Shown piece after piece: positions 8,943 to 17,735 of a DNA stretch of 43,392 nt. The notes below the pieces were generated by a model that was not told where the DNA came from, ran no database searches, and saw only the letters and a program-made list of their open reading frames with translations. The translations under genes and the position numbers were made by a program. Position 1 is the stretch's first letter. Every line of letters begins with the position of its first letter. This DNA comes from Lachnospiraceae bacterium (lineage in GTDB: Bacteria; Bacillota; Clostridia; Lachnospirales; Lachnospiraceae): assembly GCA_016285265.1 (NCBI GenBank), contig JAEEQL010000009.1:1-43392 (forward strand), in the 5' to 3' direction.

Positions 8943-10379
8943 ATGGCAGTACTGGATTCACTTAAACCCGAAAAAGTATTCGGGTATTTCGAAGAGATAA
9001 CACAGATCCCTCACGGTTCATATAACCTTGACGGCATCAGGGAATATCTCATCGCTTTCGCAAAAAAAAATGACCTGGAATATATAGCCGATGCGGCCGG
9101 AAATATCATCTTTAAAAAGCCGGCATTTCCGGGATACGAAGACCGGCCCGGCGTGATCCTTCAGGGACATATGGATATGGTCGCAGTATGTGAAGAAGGA
9201 TCGGGAATAGATATGAAAACAACTCCTCTCGATGTTTTCGTTGAGGGAGACCTTATCGGTGCACATAAAACATCACTAGGCGGTGACAACGGAATAGCCG
9301 TTGCAATGGCACTTGCGATACTGGAAGCTGATGACATCCCCCACCCCGATCTGGAAGTCATAATCACCGCCAACGAAGAAACCGGAATGGAAGGTGCTTC
9401 CGGACTTGATATACGCAATATAAAGAACCGCAGGCTGATCAATCTTGATTCAGAGGATGAAGGGATCTTCACCGTAGGATGTGCAGGCGGAGCAAGAGTT
9501 TCCTGCTTCCTCGATCCCGATTCATCCGCTCCTTCGGGAGACAATTGCTTCGAGATAAGCGTTTCCGGACTTACCGGCGGACATTCGGGTCAGATGATAC
9601 ACCTCGGCAGGGCAAATGCGATCAAAGTCATCGGCGGGATACTGGGCTGCATTCCGGACGCTGTGATCACAGACATCAAAGGAGGAAATGCGGATAACGC
9701 GATCCCCTCATGGTGCAGTGTTACCGTCTGCGTTCCCGAAAGCAGCGGCGATACCGTCACCGAAACCGTAAAAGCCGAAGCAGAGAGATTAAAGGAAAGC
9801 TTCAAAACCACCGATCCGGGTTTTGAATTCTCTGTTACCTCAAAAGCCCGGGCGTCCGTCAGCATATCCTTAAGTGCAAGGAAGGCATCGGAGTTTCTGA
9901 AAGCACTTCCAAACGGCGTGACCTCAATGAGCGGGGACATAGAAGGACTGGTACAGACCTCCCTTAACCTCGGCATCATCGACATACAGGAAGGAAAGCT
10001 TCATGCCGAATTCTCCGTCCGAAGCAGCATTGCGCGGGAAAGAGATGCCCTTATTGAAGATCTCAAAATAATAACCTCCGGATTCGGAGGAACAAATAAA
10101 GTCACCGGAGTATATCCCGGATGGAAATACGCTCCGGATTCACCTCTTCGCGACAAGATGGTCCGAGTCTTCACTGAGATGTACGGATACGCTCCCAAGG
10201 TCGAAGCCATCCATGCGGGTCTCGAATGCGGCTTCTTTATGGACAAGGCGCCTGACATTGACGCAGTGTCAATAGGCCCCGATATGCAGGACATCCACTC
10301 TCCCGCCGAGCGCCTCTCCATCTCCTCCACCCGCCGCACCTACGAATACCTTCTTAAAGTCCTTGCCGACAAAGCCTGA
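8943..10379 (+). CDS. pepD: aminoacyl-histidine dipeptidase (M20 family, PepD type)
   Basis: The 478-aa cytoplasmic zinc dipeptidase hydrolyses Xaa-His dipeptides and related substrates by family. Metal and catalytic motifs are visible: GHMDMVAVCEEG, LGGDNGIAVAMALAI, NEETGMEGA and LINLDSEDEG. The lid domain follows, and the C-terminal metal His lies near DIHSPAER. The start was set at ATG 8943, preceded by GGGAG at 7 nt; an ATG at 8910 is in frame but has no comparable ribosome site. Length agrees with PepD proteins. It is a single plus-strand gene that converges on rplT. Confidence 0.93.
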   Translation: MAVLDSLKPEKVFGYFEEITQIPHGSYNLDGIREYLIAFAKKNDLEYIADAAGNIIFKKPAFPGYEDRPGVILQGHMDMVAVCEEGSGIDMKTTPLDVFVEGDLIGAHKTSLGGDNGIAVAMALAILEADDIPHPDLEVIITANEETGMEGASGLDIRNIKNRRLINLDSEDEGIFTVGCAGGARVSCFLDPDSSAPSGDNCFEISVSGLTGGHSGQMIHLGRANAIKVIGGILGCIPDAVITDIKGGNADNAIPSWCSVTVCVPESSGDTVTETVKAEAERLKESFKTTDPGFEFSVTSKARASVSISLSARKASEFLKALPNGVTSMSGDIEGLVQTSLNLGIIDIQEGKLHAEFSVRSSIARERDALIEDLKIITSGFGGTNKVTGVYPGWKYAPDSPLRDKMVRVFTEMYGYAPKVEAIHAGLECGFFMDKAPDIDAVSIGPDMQDIHSPAERLSISSTRRTYEYLLKVLADKA

Positions 10380-10407
10380 TCACTTCCCTCATTTCAATAT
10401 TCCTTAC

Positions 10408-10437
10408 AAAAAAGACAGCCACACGGGCTGTCTTTTT
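10408..10437. terminator. bidirectional intrinsic terminator between pepD and rplT
   Basis: The hairpin GACAGCC-ACACG-GGCTGTC is flanked by A5 on the left and T5 on the right, so it can end transcription from both sides. Confidence 0.85.
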
Positions 10438-10461
10438 ATGTAAAGCCATATTGACTTTTAG

Positions 10462-10818
10462 TTAAGCAATCTCTTTCTTAGCCATCTCAGCAAGTGATGC
10501 GAATCCGGCTGCATCGTTTACTGCGAGCTCAGCGAGCATCTTTCTGTTCATGTCAACGCCTGCCTTCTTGAGACCGTACATGAACTTGCTGTATGAAAGA
10601 CCGTTGATACGAGCTGCTGCATTGATTCTGGTGATCCAGAGCTTTCTGAACTCTCTCTTTCTCTCCTTACGTCCTGAGTAGGATGAGGTAAGAGCTCTCA
10701 TTACGGACTGCTTTGCAACTCTATACTGATTACTTCTTGCGCCTCTGTAGCCCTTTGCAAGCTTCAGAACGCGATTGTGCTTTTTCTTGGCGTTTAAACC
10801 ACCTTTAATTCTTGCCAT
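10462..10818 (-). CDS. rplT: 50S ribosomal protein L20
   Basis: The 118-aa protein is L20, a 23S rRNA-binding protein needed early in large-subunit assembly. It starts [20 protein letters not shown] and has the characteristic basic helix, the KQSVMRAL segment and the [17 protein letters not shown] core. Length is normal. It is last in infC-rpmI-rplT. In Firmicutes L20 represses this operon by binding the infC leader, and the leader here has an attenuator consistent with that. Confidence 0.98.
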   Translation of the reverse strand: MARIKGGLNAKKKHNRVLKLAKGYRGARSNQYRVAKQSVMRALTSSYSGRKERKREFRKLWITRINAAARINGLSYSKFMYGLKKAGVDMNRKMLAELAVNDAAGFASLAEMAKKEIA

Positions 10819-10873
10819 TTCTAATTTCCTCCAATCTAACCGTCAGCACATGTCGCTGCCGGGTGCGTCTGCC

Positions 10874-11071
10874 TTACAGATAGGGCAGGATCTTCTTCAT
10901 ATTCTTTACGTTGGTAGCGTCGGTCATTGCTGCCTTACGGAGATTTCTCTTTCTCTTGGTGCTCTTCTTGGTCAGAATATGACTCTTATAAGCCTTGTTT
11001 CTCTTAAGCTTTCCTGTGCCTGTAGCCTTGAAGCGCTTTGCTGCAGCACTGCTTGTCTTCATCTTGGGCAT
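10874..11071 (-). CDS. rpmI: 50S ribosomal protein L35
   Basis: The 65-aa basic protein has the family start [20 protein letters not shown] and the [20 protein letters not shown] core. It is a small large-subunit protein of normal length. It lies 11 bp after infC and 55 bp before rplT, in the conserved operon order. Confidence 0.98.
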   Translation of the reverse strand: MPKMKTSSAAAKRFKATGTGKLKRNKAYKSHILTKKSTKRKRNLRKAAMTDATNVKNMKKILPYL

Positions 11072-11082
11072 GTTACTTCCTC

Positions 11083-11634
11083 CTAATCTTGCTTTGGTGC
11101 TTCTTCTTTATTTTTTGACGGCTTTTCTTCTTTCTTTGCCGTTAAAAACATGATTATGCTCCTGCCTTCAACCTTGGCAGGCTTCTCAATGACTGCAACA
11201 TCCGAAAGCTGCTCAGCGAAATCATCAAGCACATGCTTGGTGGTATTCATATGAGCCATCTCACGTCCGCGGAAACGAAGCGTAACCTTTACCTTGTCAC
11301 CCTTTGCAAGGAACTTTCTTGCGGAGTTGATCTTGGTGTTCACATCATTGGTATCGATGTTGGGAGAAATACGGATCTCCTTGATGTCAACCTGATGCTG
11401 CTTCTTACGTGCTTCCTTCTCCTTGCGGAGCTGCTCGTACTGATACTTGCCGTAATCGGCGATCTTACATACGGGCGGAGTTGCGGTGGGTGCGATCTTG
11501 ATCAGGTCAAGTCCCGCATCCTGAGCCATAGCGAGTGCTTCCTTTGTGGACATAATGCCGATCATATTGCCGGCTTCGCCGATGACTCTGACTTCCTTGT
11601 CTCTTATCTGTTCATTGATAAATAAGTTGTTAAT
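11083..11634 (-). CDS. infC: translation initiation factor IF-3 (ATT start)
   Basis: The 183-aa protein binds the 30S subunit and proofreads initiator tRNA and start-codon pairing. The frame extends upstream of the first ATG (11565) through conserved IF-3 sequence, [18 protein letters not shown]. The only suitable start there is ATT at 11634, with AGGAGG 8 nt upstream. An ATT start is the rule for infC in many bacteria and allows IF-3 to repress its own translation. The C-terminal domain includes [19 protein letters not shown], and the tail is Lys/Glu-rich. It is first in infC-rpmI-rplT. Confidence 0.95.
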   Translation of the reverse strand: MNNLFINEQIRDKEVRVIGEAGNMIGIMSTKEALAMAQDAGLDLIKIAPTATPPVCKIADYGKYQYEQLRKEKEARKKQHQVDIKEIRISPNIDTNDVNTKINSARKFLAKGDKVKVTLRFRGREMAHMNTTKHVLDDFAEQLSDVAVIEKPAKVEGRSIIMFLTAKKEEKPSKNKEEAPKQD

Positions 11635-11795
11635 ACTAAGTACCTCCTGATATATCCCCCAAACAAATAAAAAAGCGGCTTGCAGTTAGCCGCTTACAAT
11701 ATTCGATCATAGAGTGATCGGACATCTGGACCTGTTTGGCTTAGCCTGCAGGTGAGAGCGGCTGCTCTGCTTTGTTGTCCGTGTTTTCACACGCA
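11635..11795 (-). ncRNA. infC-operon leader, L20-type autoregulatory RNA (probable)
   Basis: About 160 nt separate the predicted transcription start (near 11795) from the infC ATT. The RNA holds a CGATCA/TGATCG hairpin (11704-11720), an ACCTG...CAGGT pairing around 11730-11753 and, last, a terminator. This layout matches the Firmicutes L20 leader, where L20 binding favours premature termination. The match to the Rfam family was not computed. Confidence 0.6.
11665..11695 (-). terminator. attenuator terminator in infC leader
   Basis: On the minus strand AAGCGGCT, a 7-nt loop and AGCCGCTT are followed by a T-run. It lies about 30 nt upstream of infC, so it must be conditional for infC to be transcribed. 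Confidence 0.8.
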
Positions 11796-11801
11796 AAATG
11801 C

Positions 11802-11830
11802 ATATTAACACATGGGATAACCCATGTCAA
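11802..11830 (-). promoter_or_regulatory. infC promoter with palindrome in the spacer
   Basis: A perfect TTGACA (11825-11830) and TAATAT (11802-11807) are 17 bp apart on the minus strand. A perfect 7-bp inverted repeat ACATGGG/CCCATGT covers the last bases of the -35 and the spacer and could be an operator. Confidence 0.8.
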
Positions 11831-11835
11831 TACCT

Positions 11836-12330
11836 TTAGGAAATAGTATTTCCGATATAGCCTTCTACCTCTTCCCTGGGAATATTGAGGCTTATGGCAA
11901 GCTCTCCGTAGAGGTAATCTCCGGCCATGCGGAAATACTTCGCATCGAGTGCGGTCTCCTTACGGCCTGCGGCAAATCTCGCCTCGCGCCTGTGGTAAAT
12001 GGTCTTGAGGAGCTTGACCAGATCCATTGCGTTATTGGAACGGATACAGTTCTTGTACTCGCCCTCGAGCTGCTTATCGTTATCTACCGTAATATCGAGA
12101 ACACCGGGCATCTGCTTTATAAGCTTGTCGGCTTCCTTCTTGGTGAGTACCGCACGGAGCTTCTCGTCAGCGGACTCCATGGAAATATATACAGTACTGC
12201 CCGGGCTGTAGACAGGCTTGAGAATATAATAATCCTCACTGCTTGCACCCGAAATATCAAGGGGTGATATCTGATCCACCCTGCACACACCCTTATTTCC
12301 GCAGACTACATAATCTCCTACGCTGAACAT
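11836..12330 (-). CDS. CarD-like transcription regulator
   Basis: The 164-aa protein matches the CarD/CdnL family: an N-terminal Tudor-like RNA polymerase-interacting domain (MFSVGDYVVCGNKGVCRV, typical of the CarD_TRCF RID) and a helical C-terminal DNA-binding part with ADKLIKQMPGV and YKNCIRSNNAMDLVKLLKTI. By family it binds the RNAP beta subunit and alters open-complex stability at rRNA and other promoters. The start follows AAGGAG. It lies between prfA and infC, with its own likely promoter overlapping the end of prfA (a TGA-TACAAT extended -10 near 12393-12402). Confidence 0.87.
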   Translation of the reverse strand: MFSVGDYVVCGNKGVCRVDQISPLDISGASSEDYYILKPVYSPGSTVYISMESADEKLRAVLTKKEADKLIKQMPGVLDITVDNDKQLEGEYKNCIRSNNAMDLVKLLKTIYHRREARFAAGRKETALDAKYFRMAGDYLYGELAISLNIPREEVEGYIGNTIS

Positions 12331-12428
12331 GACAAACTCCTTAATAATGCGGCATCCCCCCTGAATGCCTGTTTACATAATGCCGATACAAAATCCATTG
12401 TATCATAAATTAAAGAAAAATGTCATAC

Positions 12429-13511
12429 TCAATTTTGATTTTCTTCCATTTTGGCAAGCTTGGCCGATCTGTCGGCCGCAATGCAGGCGTCTATGATCTC
12501 CCCGATATCGCCGTTCATGATCTTATCGAGCTTATAGAGCGTAAGTTCTATCCTGTGGTCCGTAACCCTGCCCTGGGGAAAATTATAGGTCCTGATCTTC
12601 TCAGAACGGTCTCCGGTACCTATCTGGGACTTCCTGAGCTCCGCCTCGGCATCGTGCTTTTCCTGCTGCTGGATATCGTATAGCTTGGCCTTGAGGAGTG
12701 CGAAAGCCTTGGCCTTATTCTGGATCTGGCTCTTTTCCGTCTGGGAATATACGACTATCCCCGTAGGGAAATGGGTAAGACGTACCGCCGAGTCTGTGGT
12801 GTTGACGCACTGACCGCCGTTTCCCGAGGCACGCATGACGTCTATCCTTATATCCTTGGGATCTATCTCGATATCAACATCCTCGTCGGCTTCGGGCATT
12901 ACCGCAACGGATGCCGTGGATGTATGGATCCTTCCGCCGCTTTCCGTCTCGGGAACACGCTGTACCCTGTGGACTCCGCTCTCATACTTGAGCCTCGAAT
13001 ATGCACCGTCTCCAATTATGGTCATGGTGCAGTCCTTAAAGCCTCCTATGCCGGTCTCATCCGCCGAGATAAGCTGTGTTTTCCATCCCTGGCTCTCCGC
13101 ATAGTGTACGTACATCCTGTAAAGCTCCGCAGCAAAAAGAGCGGCTTCGTCTCCGCCTGCACCTGCCCTGAACTCAATGATAACGTTTTTGGAATCGTTG
13201 GGATCTTTGGGAAGAAGAAGGATCTTGATCTGTTCTTCAAGCTCCTGTATGCGTGCCTTACCCTCCGATACGGATTCCTTGAGCATCGTACGCATCTCTT
13301 CGTCATTCTCCGAAGAAAGCATCTCAAGGGCATCGGCAAGATCGGTATTGCACTTCTTATATTCGCTGTATGCGTTTACGAGCGGGGTTATAGCACCCTG
13401 CTCCTTCATTATCTTCTGGAACTTTGCTCCGTCGCCCGCTATGGCGGGATCCTGGAGCTGCCTGTTCATTTCCTCGTATCTTCCGAGGAGTTCATCCAAT
13501 TGTTCAAACAT
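12429..13511 (-). CDS. prfA: peptide chain release factor 1
   Basis: The 360-aa protein reads UAA and UAG stop codons and triggers peptide release. The catalytic GGQ lies in [20 protein letters not shown]. The codon-recognition loop reads [14 protein letters not shown], with PET as the PxT tripeptide typical of RF1 rather than the SPF of RF2. Length is normal. prmC, which methylates the GGQ glutamine, is immediately upstream (49 bp gap), a classic pair. The start ATG follows AAGGAG. Confidence 0.97.
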   Translation of the reverse strand: MFEQLDELLGRYEEMNRQLQDPAIAGDGAKFQKIMKEQGAITPLVNAYSEYKKCNTDLADALEMLSSENDEEMRTMLKESVSEGKARIQELEEQIKILLLPKDPNDSKNVIIEFRAGAGGDEAALFAAELYRMYVHYAESQGWKTQLISADETGIGGFKDCTMTIIGDGAYSRLKYESGVHRVQRVPETESGGRIHTSTASVAVMPEADEDVDIEIDPKDIRIDVMRASGNGGQCVNTTDSAVRLTHFPTGIVVYSQTEKSQIQNKAKAFALLKAKLYDIQQQEKHDAEAELRKSQIGTGDRSEKIRTYNFPQGRVTDHRIELTLYKLDKIMNGDIGEIIDACIAADRSAKLAKMEENQN

Positions 13512-13560
13512 GATTTTCTCCTTATCCGTGAATAGAATTACAGTGTAAATTCAGGCACGG

Positions 13561-14418
13561 CTAAAGAGAGGAAAGTATTCCCCTGACAACGCGGTCACAT
13601 CCGCCGAAATCTTTGATTGTCCGGACTTCCGTAAATCTGTTTGCTTTCATGATCTTCGTAACGTCTTCGGCCTGATCGAATCCTATCTCAAGGATCAGGT
13701 CTCCTCCGGGACAAAGGAAACCCCCGGCCCCTTCTATTATCCTTCTGTAAAAGACAAGCCCGTCCTCGCCGCCGTCAAGGGCTATAGCGGGATCGTGGTC
13801 CTTTACTTCCGGCATGAGCGTCTCCATATCCGCAGTCCTTATATAAGGCGGATTGGAAACTATGACTTCAAACTTTTCACCTGCGGGGACCGCATCGTAG
13901 AGGTCTCCCTCGAATAATCTTAATCTTTCCATTTTTTCACCGAGTATCTCCGAGGCATTCTTTTCCGCAAGGGCAAGCGCATCCTTCGAGATGTCGGTTG
14001 CAACACCGTAGCAGTCGTTCATAAGCGCAAGGAGGCTTATGATGATACAGCCGCTGCCGGTGCACAGGTCAAGAATGCGGGACCCGTCGTGATGATCGAT
14101 CAGAGCTTCTTCCGCCAGGATCTCGGTATCGGGCCTCGGGATCAGCGCTGCCGGCGAAACATTAAAATCAAAACCCATAAAACCGGTCCTGCCGGTTATA
14201 TGCTGCAAAGGAACTCTTTTTACCCGCAGCTCCAGTGCCTTTTCAAGTTCATCCTCCGAAAATGAATCCGGAAGCTCTTTATCCGGATCCGCATAAAGGT
14301 CCGAAATGCTTATGCCGGCATACTCTTTAAGCAGTATCCTTGTGTCTGTTTCGGCATCGGGTATACCTGCTTTTTCAAGCCTTTTCAATATCTCTTTTTT
14401 CAGATCGGATGCTTTCAA
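13561..14418 (-). CDS. prmC: release factor glutamine N5-methyltransferase
   Basis: The 285-aa SAM-dependent enzyme methylates the GGQ glutamine of release factors. An N-terminal helical domain is followed by a Rossmann methyltransferase with ILDLCTGSGCI (SAM motif I) and the diagnostic VSNPPYI. The start codon is TTG at 14418, six bases after the stop of the DUF1385 gene, and no strong ribosome site is seen, so coupling to the upstream gene is likely. The prfA gene follows directly. Confidence 0.95.
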   Translation of the reverse strand: MKASDLKKEILKRLEKAGIPDAETDTRILLKEYAGISISDLYADPDKELPDSFSEDELEKALELRVKRVPLQHITGRTGFMGFDFNVSPAALIPRPDTEILAEEALIDHHDGSRILDLCTGSGCIIISLLALMNDCYGVATDISKDALALAEKNASEILGEKMERLRLFEGDLYDAVPAGEKFEVIVSNPPYIRTADMETLMPEVKDHDPAIALDGGEDGLVFYRRIIEGAGGFLCPGGDLILEIGFDQAEDVTKIMKANRFTEVRTIKDFGGCDRVVRGILSSL

Positions 14419-14424
14419 AGGATA

Positions 14425-15531
14425 TCACTCTTCGTCTTCGGGCTCATCGGGCTCTTCGTCATCGGGATAATACTCGCTGTCATCCTCGGCATAGACAAGG
14501 TCATCCTCGCCCTCAAAGTAATCGTCTTCATCGGCGTAATCATCGTCCTCTTCCCATCCGGGAACCGCACCTACGATCTCACCGTTTTCATCCACTTCCA
14601 ATCCGAAATTGTCGGCCAGATATTTTCTCCAGTCAAATACAGCTTCAACGGAAGCAATGGCAACCTCGATCTGTTTGGCATCGGGCTCCCTTGTCGTAAG
14701 ATGCTGGAACCAGATACCGGGTGATGTGAGCATATATACGAAGATATTCTCACTTCTTCCGGCAAGGCGCAGGATCTCATAGGAGATTCCGAGCACAACG
14801 GGGATCAGAAGGATCCTGATGAGCAGCCTCATGGGAATGTACTCAACTCTTATGAAAAAGAAGATGATGATGCGTATGAATACGGAAATATACATAAAGC
14901 TGGTTCCGCATCTTCTGTGGAAACGTGAGCTCTTCTTTACATTTTCTACATTAAGGACCTTGCCTCTTTCGATACAGTTGATGCACTTATGCTCGGCGCC
15001 GTGATAACGGTAAATGGTCCTCATATCCTTCATGAATCCGATAACGAACATATACAGGATAAAGACAACGATCCTTATCGCACCCTCGATAACGGAAACT
15101 AGCGAAGGATTTCTGATGCTCTTTTCAAAAACGGAAGCAAGGAAGGTCGGAAGGACAATGAAAAGTCCGATCGCAAGCGCAAATGCAAGTATCATGACAA
15201 GAGAGTTCATGATACCGTCGACAGCCCCGCCCGATCCCGATGTTCCGGAATCCTTGGCTTCTTCCGAATCATAGGCTTCCGCCGAATAATTGATAGCTCT
15301 TGTTCCGAGCATCAGCGAATCTATGAATACGAACATTCCGCGAAGAAAAGGAACCTTTAATATAAAGCTTCCCTGCATGAACTGCTTATGGGTCTGGGTA
15401 TCGATATCGACTTTTCCGTCGGGTCTTCTTACGGCTACGGCATACTTCTCACCGTTACGCATCATGATGCCTTCGATGACCGCCTGTCCGCCTATCCCGG
15501 AATATACTTTTGATCTTTTACGTCCGGCCAT
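14425..15531 (-). CDS. DUF1385 membrane protein (YqhQ-like) with acidic tail
   Basis: The 368-aa protein starts with YSGIGGQAVIEGIMMR, the hallmark of DUF1385, followed by several hydrophobic helices (about residues 110-270) and YRYHGAEHKCINCIE, another family motif. The last 40 or so residues are almost all Asp and Glu with Tyr. This strongly acidic tail goes beyond the usual family end. Function is unknown in the family. It is conserved between rpmE and prmC in Lachnospiraceae-like genomes. The start ATG follows AAGGAG. Confidence 0.88.
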   Translation of the reverse strand: MAGRKRSKVYSGIGGQAVIEGIMMRNGEKYAVAVRRPDGKVDIDTQTHKQFMQGSFILKVPFLRGMFVFIDSLMLGTRAINYSAEAYDSEEAKDSGTSGSGGAVDGIMNSLVMILAFALAIGLFIVLPTFLASVFEKSIRNPSLVSVIEGAIRIVVFILYMFVIGFMKDMRTIYRYHGAEHKCINCIERGKVLNVENVKKSSRFHRRCGTSFMYISVFIRIIIFFFIRVEYIPMRLLIRILLIPVVLGISYEILRLAGRSENIFVYMLTSPGIWFQHLTTREPDAKQIEVAIASVEAVFDWRKYLADNFGLEVDENGEIVGAVPGWEEDDDYADEDDYFEGEDDLVYAEDDSEYYPDDEEPDEPEDEE

Positions 15532-15542
15532 AACCGCTCCTT

Positions 15543-15581
15543 AAAAAAATTAAGGGCTGAGGCTTTAGGCCTCAACCCTTT
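15543..15581 (-). terminator. terminator after rpmE
   Basis: On the minus strand AAGGGTTGAGGC, a short loop and GCCTCAGCCCTT are followed by AATTTTTTT. It should end or reduce transcription between rpmE and the DUF1385 gene. Confidence 0.8.
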
Positions 15582-15588
15582 GTTACAA

Positions 15589-15792
15589 TTACTTATTAAG
15601 ACCGTACTTCTTATTGAACTTGTCAATACGTCCGTCGGCTCTTGCGCTCTTCTGCTGGCCGGTATAGAACGAATGGCACTTGGAGCAAACCTCGACGTGT
15701 ATCTCAGGTCTTGTTGAACCGGTTACAAAAGTGTTGCCACAGTTGCAGGTAACGGTTGCCTGATAATACTGGGGATGTATTCCTTCCTTCAT
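15589..15792 (-). CDS. rpmE: 50S ribosomal protein L31 (zinc-binding type)
   Basis: The 67-aa protein starts [20 protein letters not shown] and has [13 protein letters not shown]. The cysteines make the zinc site of C-plus L31, so this is the zinc-dependent rather than the zinc-independent paralogue. The start was placed at ATG 15792, which has GAGAGG 8 nt upstream. A GTG at 15801 is in frame but overlaps that ribosome site. It lies between rho and the DUF1385 gene. Confidence 0.96.
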   Translation of the reverse strand: MKEGIHPQYYQATVTCNCGNTFVTGSTRPEIHVEVCSKCHSFYTGQQKSARADGRIDKFNKKYGLNK

Positions 15793-15906
15793 TTTCTTCA
15801 CCTCTCTATATAAATGTAAATAATGTCTGTTCTCATCCGCACTGCTTATGCAGCCACAAACAGCTTTTCTATAATATCAGATGCAGGCGGTGTTTGCAAG
15901 TGTTAT

Positions 15907-17460
15907 TTATACATGATTTCTTACATTTATATTGCGCACAAGTTCCGCATTTGAGCGGGTATTCTTGAACTCCTCGAGCAGGCGGTCCGCAGCATCGTCG
16001 GATTTGAGGCTGTTGAGCGCACGGCGGGCGATCTCCATTGCACGGAGCTCTTCCCTTGTAAGAAGGAGATCCTCACGTCTCGTGCCGGATTTTGCAAGGT
16101 CGACGGCGGGGAAGATCCTCTTTTCGGAAAGCTTTCTGTCAAGGATCATTTCCATGTTGCCGGTTCCCTTGAACTCCTCGTATACGACATCGTCCATCTT
16201 GGATCCGGTCTCGACAAGAGCGGTTGCGAGTATCGTAAGTGATCCGCCCTCTCTCATATTTCTTGCGGCACCGAAGAATCTCTTGGGCATATGGAGCGCC
16301 GCGGGATCAAGACCTCCGGAAAGGGTTCTTCCGCTGGGAGGGATGACCTGGTTATATGCCCTGGCAAGTCTGGTGATGGAGTCGAGAAGGATAACGACAT
16401 CCTCCCTGTGCTCCACAAGCCTTCTTGCACGCTCTATAACCATCTCGGAAACCCTGGCGTGATGTTCGGGCATCTCATCAAAGGTAGAATAGATGACCTC
16501 GACATTCCTGCCCCTGATCGCTTCCTTCATATCGGTAACTTCCTCGGGACGCTCATCGATCAGAAGGATGATGATATGCGTCTCGGGATTATGGAAAAGA
16601 ATGCTCTGCGCAACGGACTTAAGCAGGGTAGTCTTACCTGCCTTGGGAGGCGATACGATCATTCCTCTCTGTCCCTTTCCGACGGGGCTTACAAGGTCCA
16701 TGACACGCATGGCGATATTCTTTTCGTCATCGGTCTCCATACGGATCCTCTCGTTGGGGAAGATGGGAGTCATGTTCTCGAACGCAACTCTCTTCATCGC
16801 TTCCGAAAGAGGATAACCGTTTACGGTATTAAGGAAAACAAGGGGCGAAAATTTCTCCGAAGGGCTCTTTGCCTTCTTTACGCCGTCAAGCACATCACCG
16901 GTGCGGAGTCCGAATTTACGGATCTGCGCAGGCGAGACATAAACGTCATTTTCGCCGGGAAGATAATTGTCGCATCTGATGAAGCCATAGCCTTCGGGCA
17001 TGACCTCAAGGATACCGTATGCGGGCTCGTCACCTTCCTGGGGAACATATGCATTCTCCGCACGGCTGTTTTTAGCAGCATCTGCGGGAGCATCGCCCTT
17101 CTTTTCCTCAGCGGGCTTTTCCTGCCCGGCAGGCTCCAGTGCGGGCTTTTTATCCTCGGGTTTCTTTTCTTCACGCTTTTTGCCGGCGTGCTTCTTTTCA
17201 TCCGGTTTCTTTTCGTCGGTTTTTTTGGAGGAAGCTTTCTTTTCGGAAGGCTTGGATTCGGTCTTCTTTTCCGAAGGCTTGGATTCGGTCTTCTTTTCCT
17301 CCGCTTCCCTGGCGGCTTTCTCGGACTGCATTTTTGCATCAAGCTCAACAAGGCGCTCGATAAGCTCCTCTTTCTTGAGTCCGGTTATTCCCTTAAGGCC
17401 TGCGGATTTTGCGATATCCTTAAGCTGGGAAAGGGTAAAGCTCTGAAGTTTTTCTCTCAT
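15907..17460 (-). CDS. rho: transcription termination factor Rho with Lys/Glu/Pro-rich insert
   Basis: The 517-aa RNA-dependent ATPase is longer than the roughly 420-aa E. coli Rho. The N-terminal SAP-like domain (residues 1-38) is followed by a low-complexity insert (about 40-125) built from short repeats such as TESKPSEKK. The cold-shock RNA-binding domain (ILEVMPEGYGFIRC) and the hexameric ATPase come next, with Walker A SPPKAGKTTLLKS, LLIDERPEEVTDM and the Q-loop/R-loop region intact. Such charged inserts are known in Clostridia and Actinobacteria and add RNA binding or phase-separation ability. The leader is about 140 nt. Confidence 0.96.
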   Translation of the reverse strand: MREKLQSFTLSQLKDIAKSAGLKGITGLKKEELIERLVELDAKMQSEKAAREAEEKKTESKPSEKKTESKPSEKKASSKKTDEKKPDEKKHAGKKREEKKPEDKKPALEPAGQEKPAEEKKGDAPADAAKNSRAENAYVPQEGDEPAYGILEVMPEGYGFIRCDNYLPGENDVYVSPAQIRKFGLRTGDVLDGVKKAKSPSEKFSPLVFLNTVNGYPLSEAMKRVAFENMTPIFPNERIRMETDDEKNIAMRVMDLVSPVGKGQRGMIVSPPKAGKTTLLKSVAQSILFHNPETHIIILLIDERPEEVTDMKEAIRGRNVEVIYSTFDEMPEHHARVSEMVIERARRLVEHREDVVILLDSITRLARAYNQVIPPSGRTLSGGLDPAALHMPKRFFGAARNMREGGSLTILATALVETGSKMDDVVYEEFKGTGNMEMILDRKLSEKRIFPAVDLAKSGTRREDLLLTREELRAMEIARRALNSLKSDDAADRLLEEFKNTRSNAELVRNINVRNHV

Positions 17461-17604
17461 ATAAAGTACGGATTCCTTTCAGAAAATAATAGAAAAACAA
17501 TCTATAAACAAAAACTCTCTTTTCAGATCTTAAACAATGGTATGTTTCGGAATACGAATTTCAGAAACAAAATGAATAAAGAACAAAAGATTGATTACAA
17601 ATCG

Positions 17605-17633
17605 TTTATATCACGACAAAGTTTATGCGTCAA
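17605..17633 (-). promoter_or_regulatory. rho promoter
   Basis: On the minus strand TTGACG (17628-17633) and TATAAA (17605-17610) are 17 bp apart, with TGA just before the -10. The AT-rich stretch 17461-17600 is then the rho 5' leader, which holds no gene. Confidence 0.65.
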
Positions 17634-17681
17634 CAGAAAAATGACAGGATGCACATAAGAAAAACTATCGGATGCACCGCA

Positions 17682-17713
17682 GAAAAATGACCCGGAAGCT
17701 TTGAGCCTCCGGG
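17682..17713 (-). terminator. terminator after FDxxYY-repeat protein gene
   Basis: On the minus strand CCCGGAGGCT and AGCTTCCGGG form a stem followed by TCATTTTTC. Confidence 0.8.
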
Positions 17714-17735
17714 CCGGTCGGTTTTACTTAATAAC

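Noticed and set aside
12771-13535. Plus-strand frame of 254 codons opposite prfA
   Set aside because: prfA carries GGQ and the codon-recognition loop; the opposite frame has no support.
16291-17658. Long plus-strand frame (455 codons) opposite rho
   Set aside because: It is the mirror of the rho frame, including its low-complexity insert; the predicted protein is hydrophobic nonsense with no family features, and the rho reading is certain.
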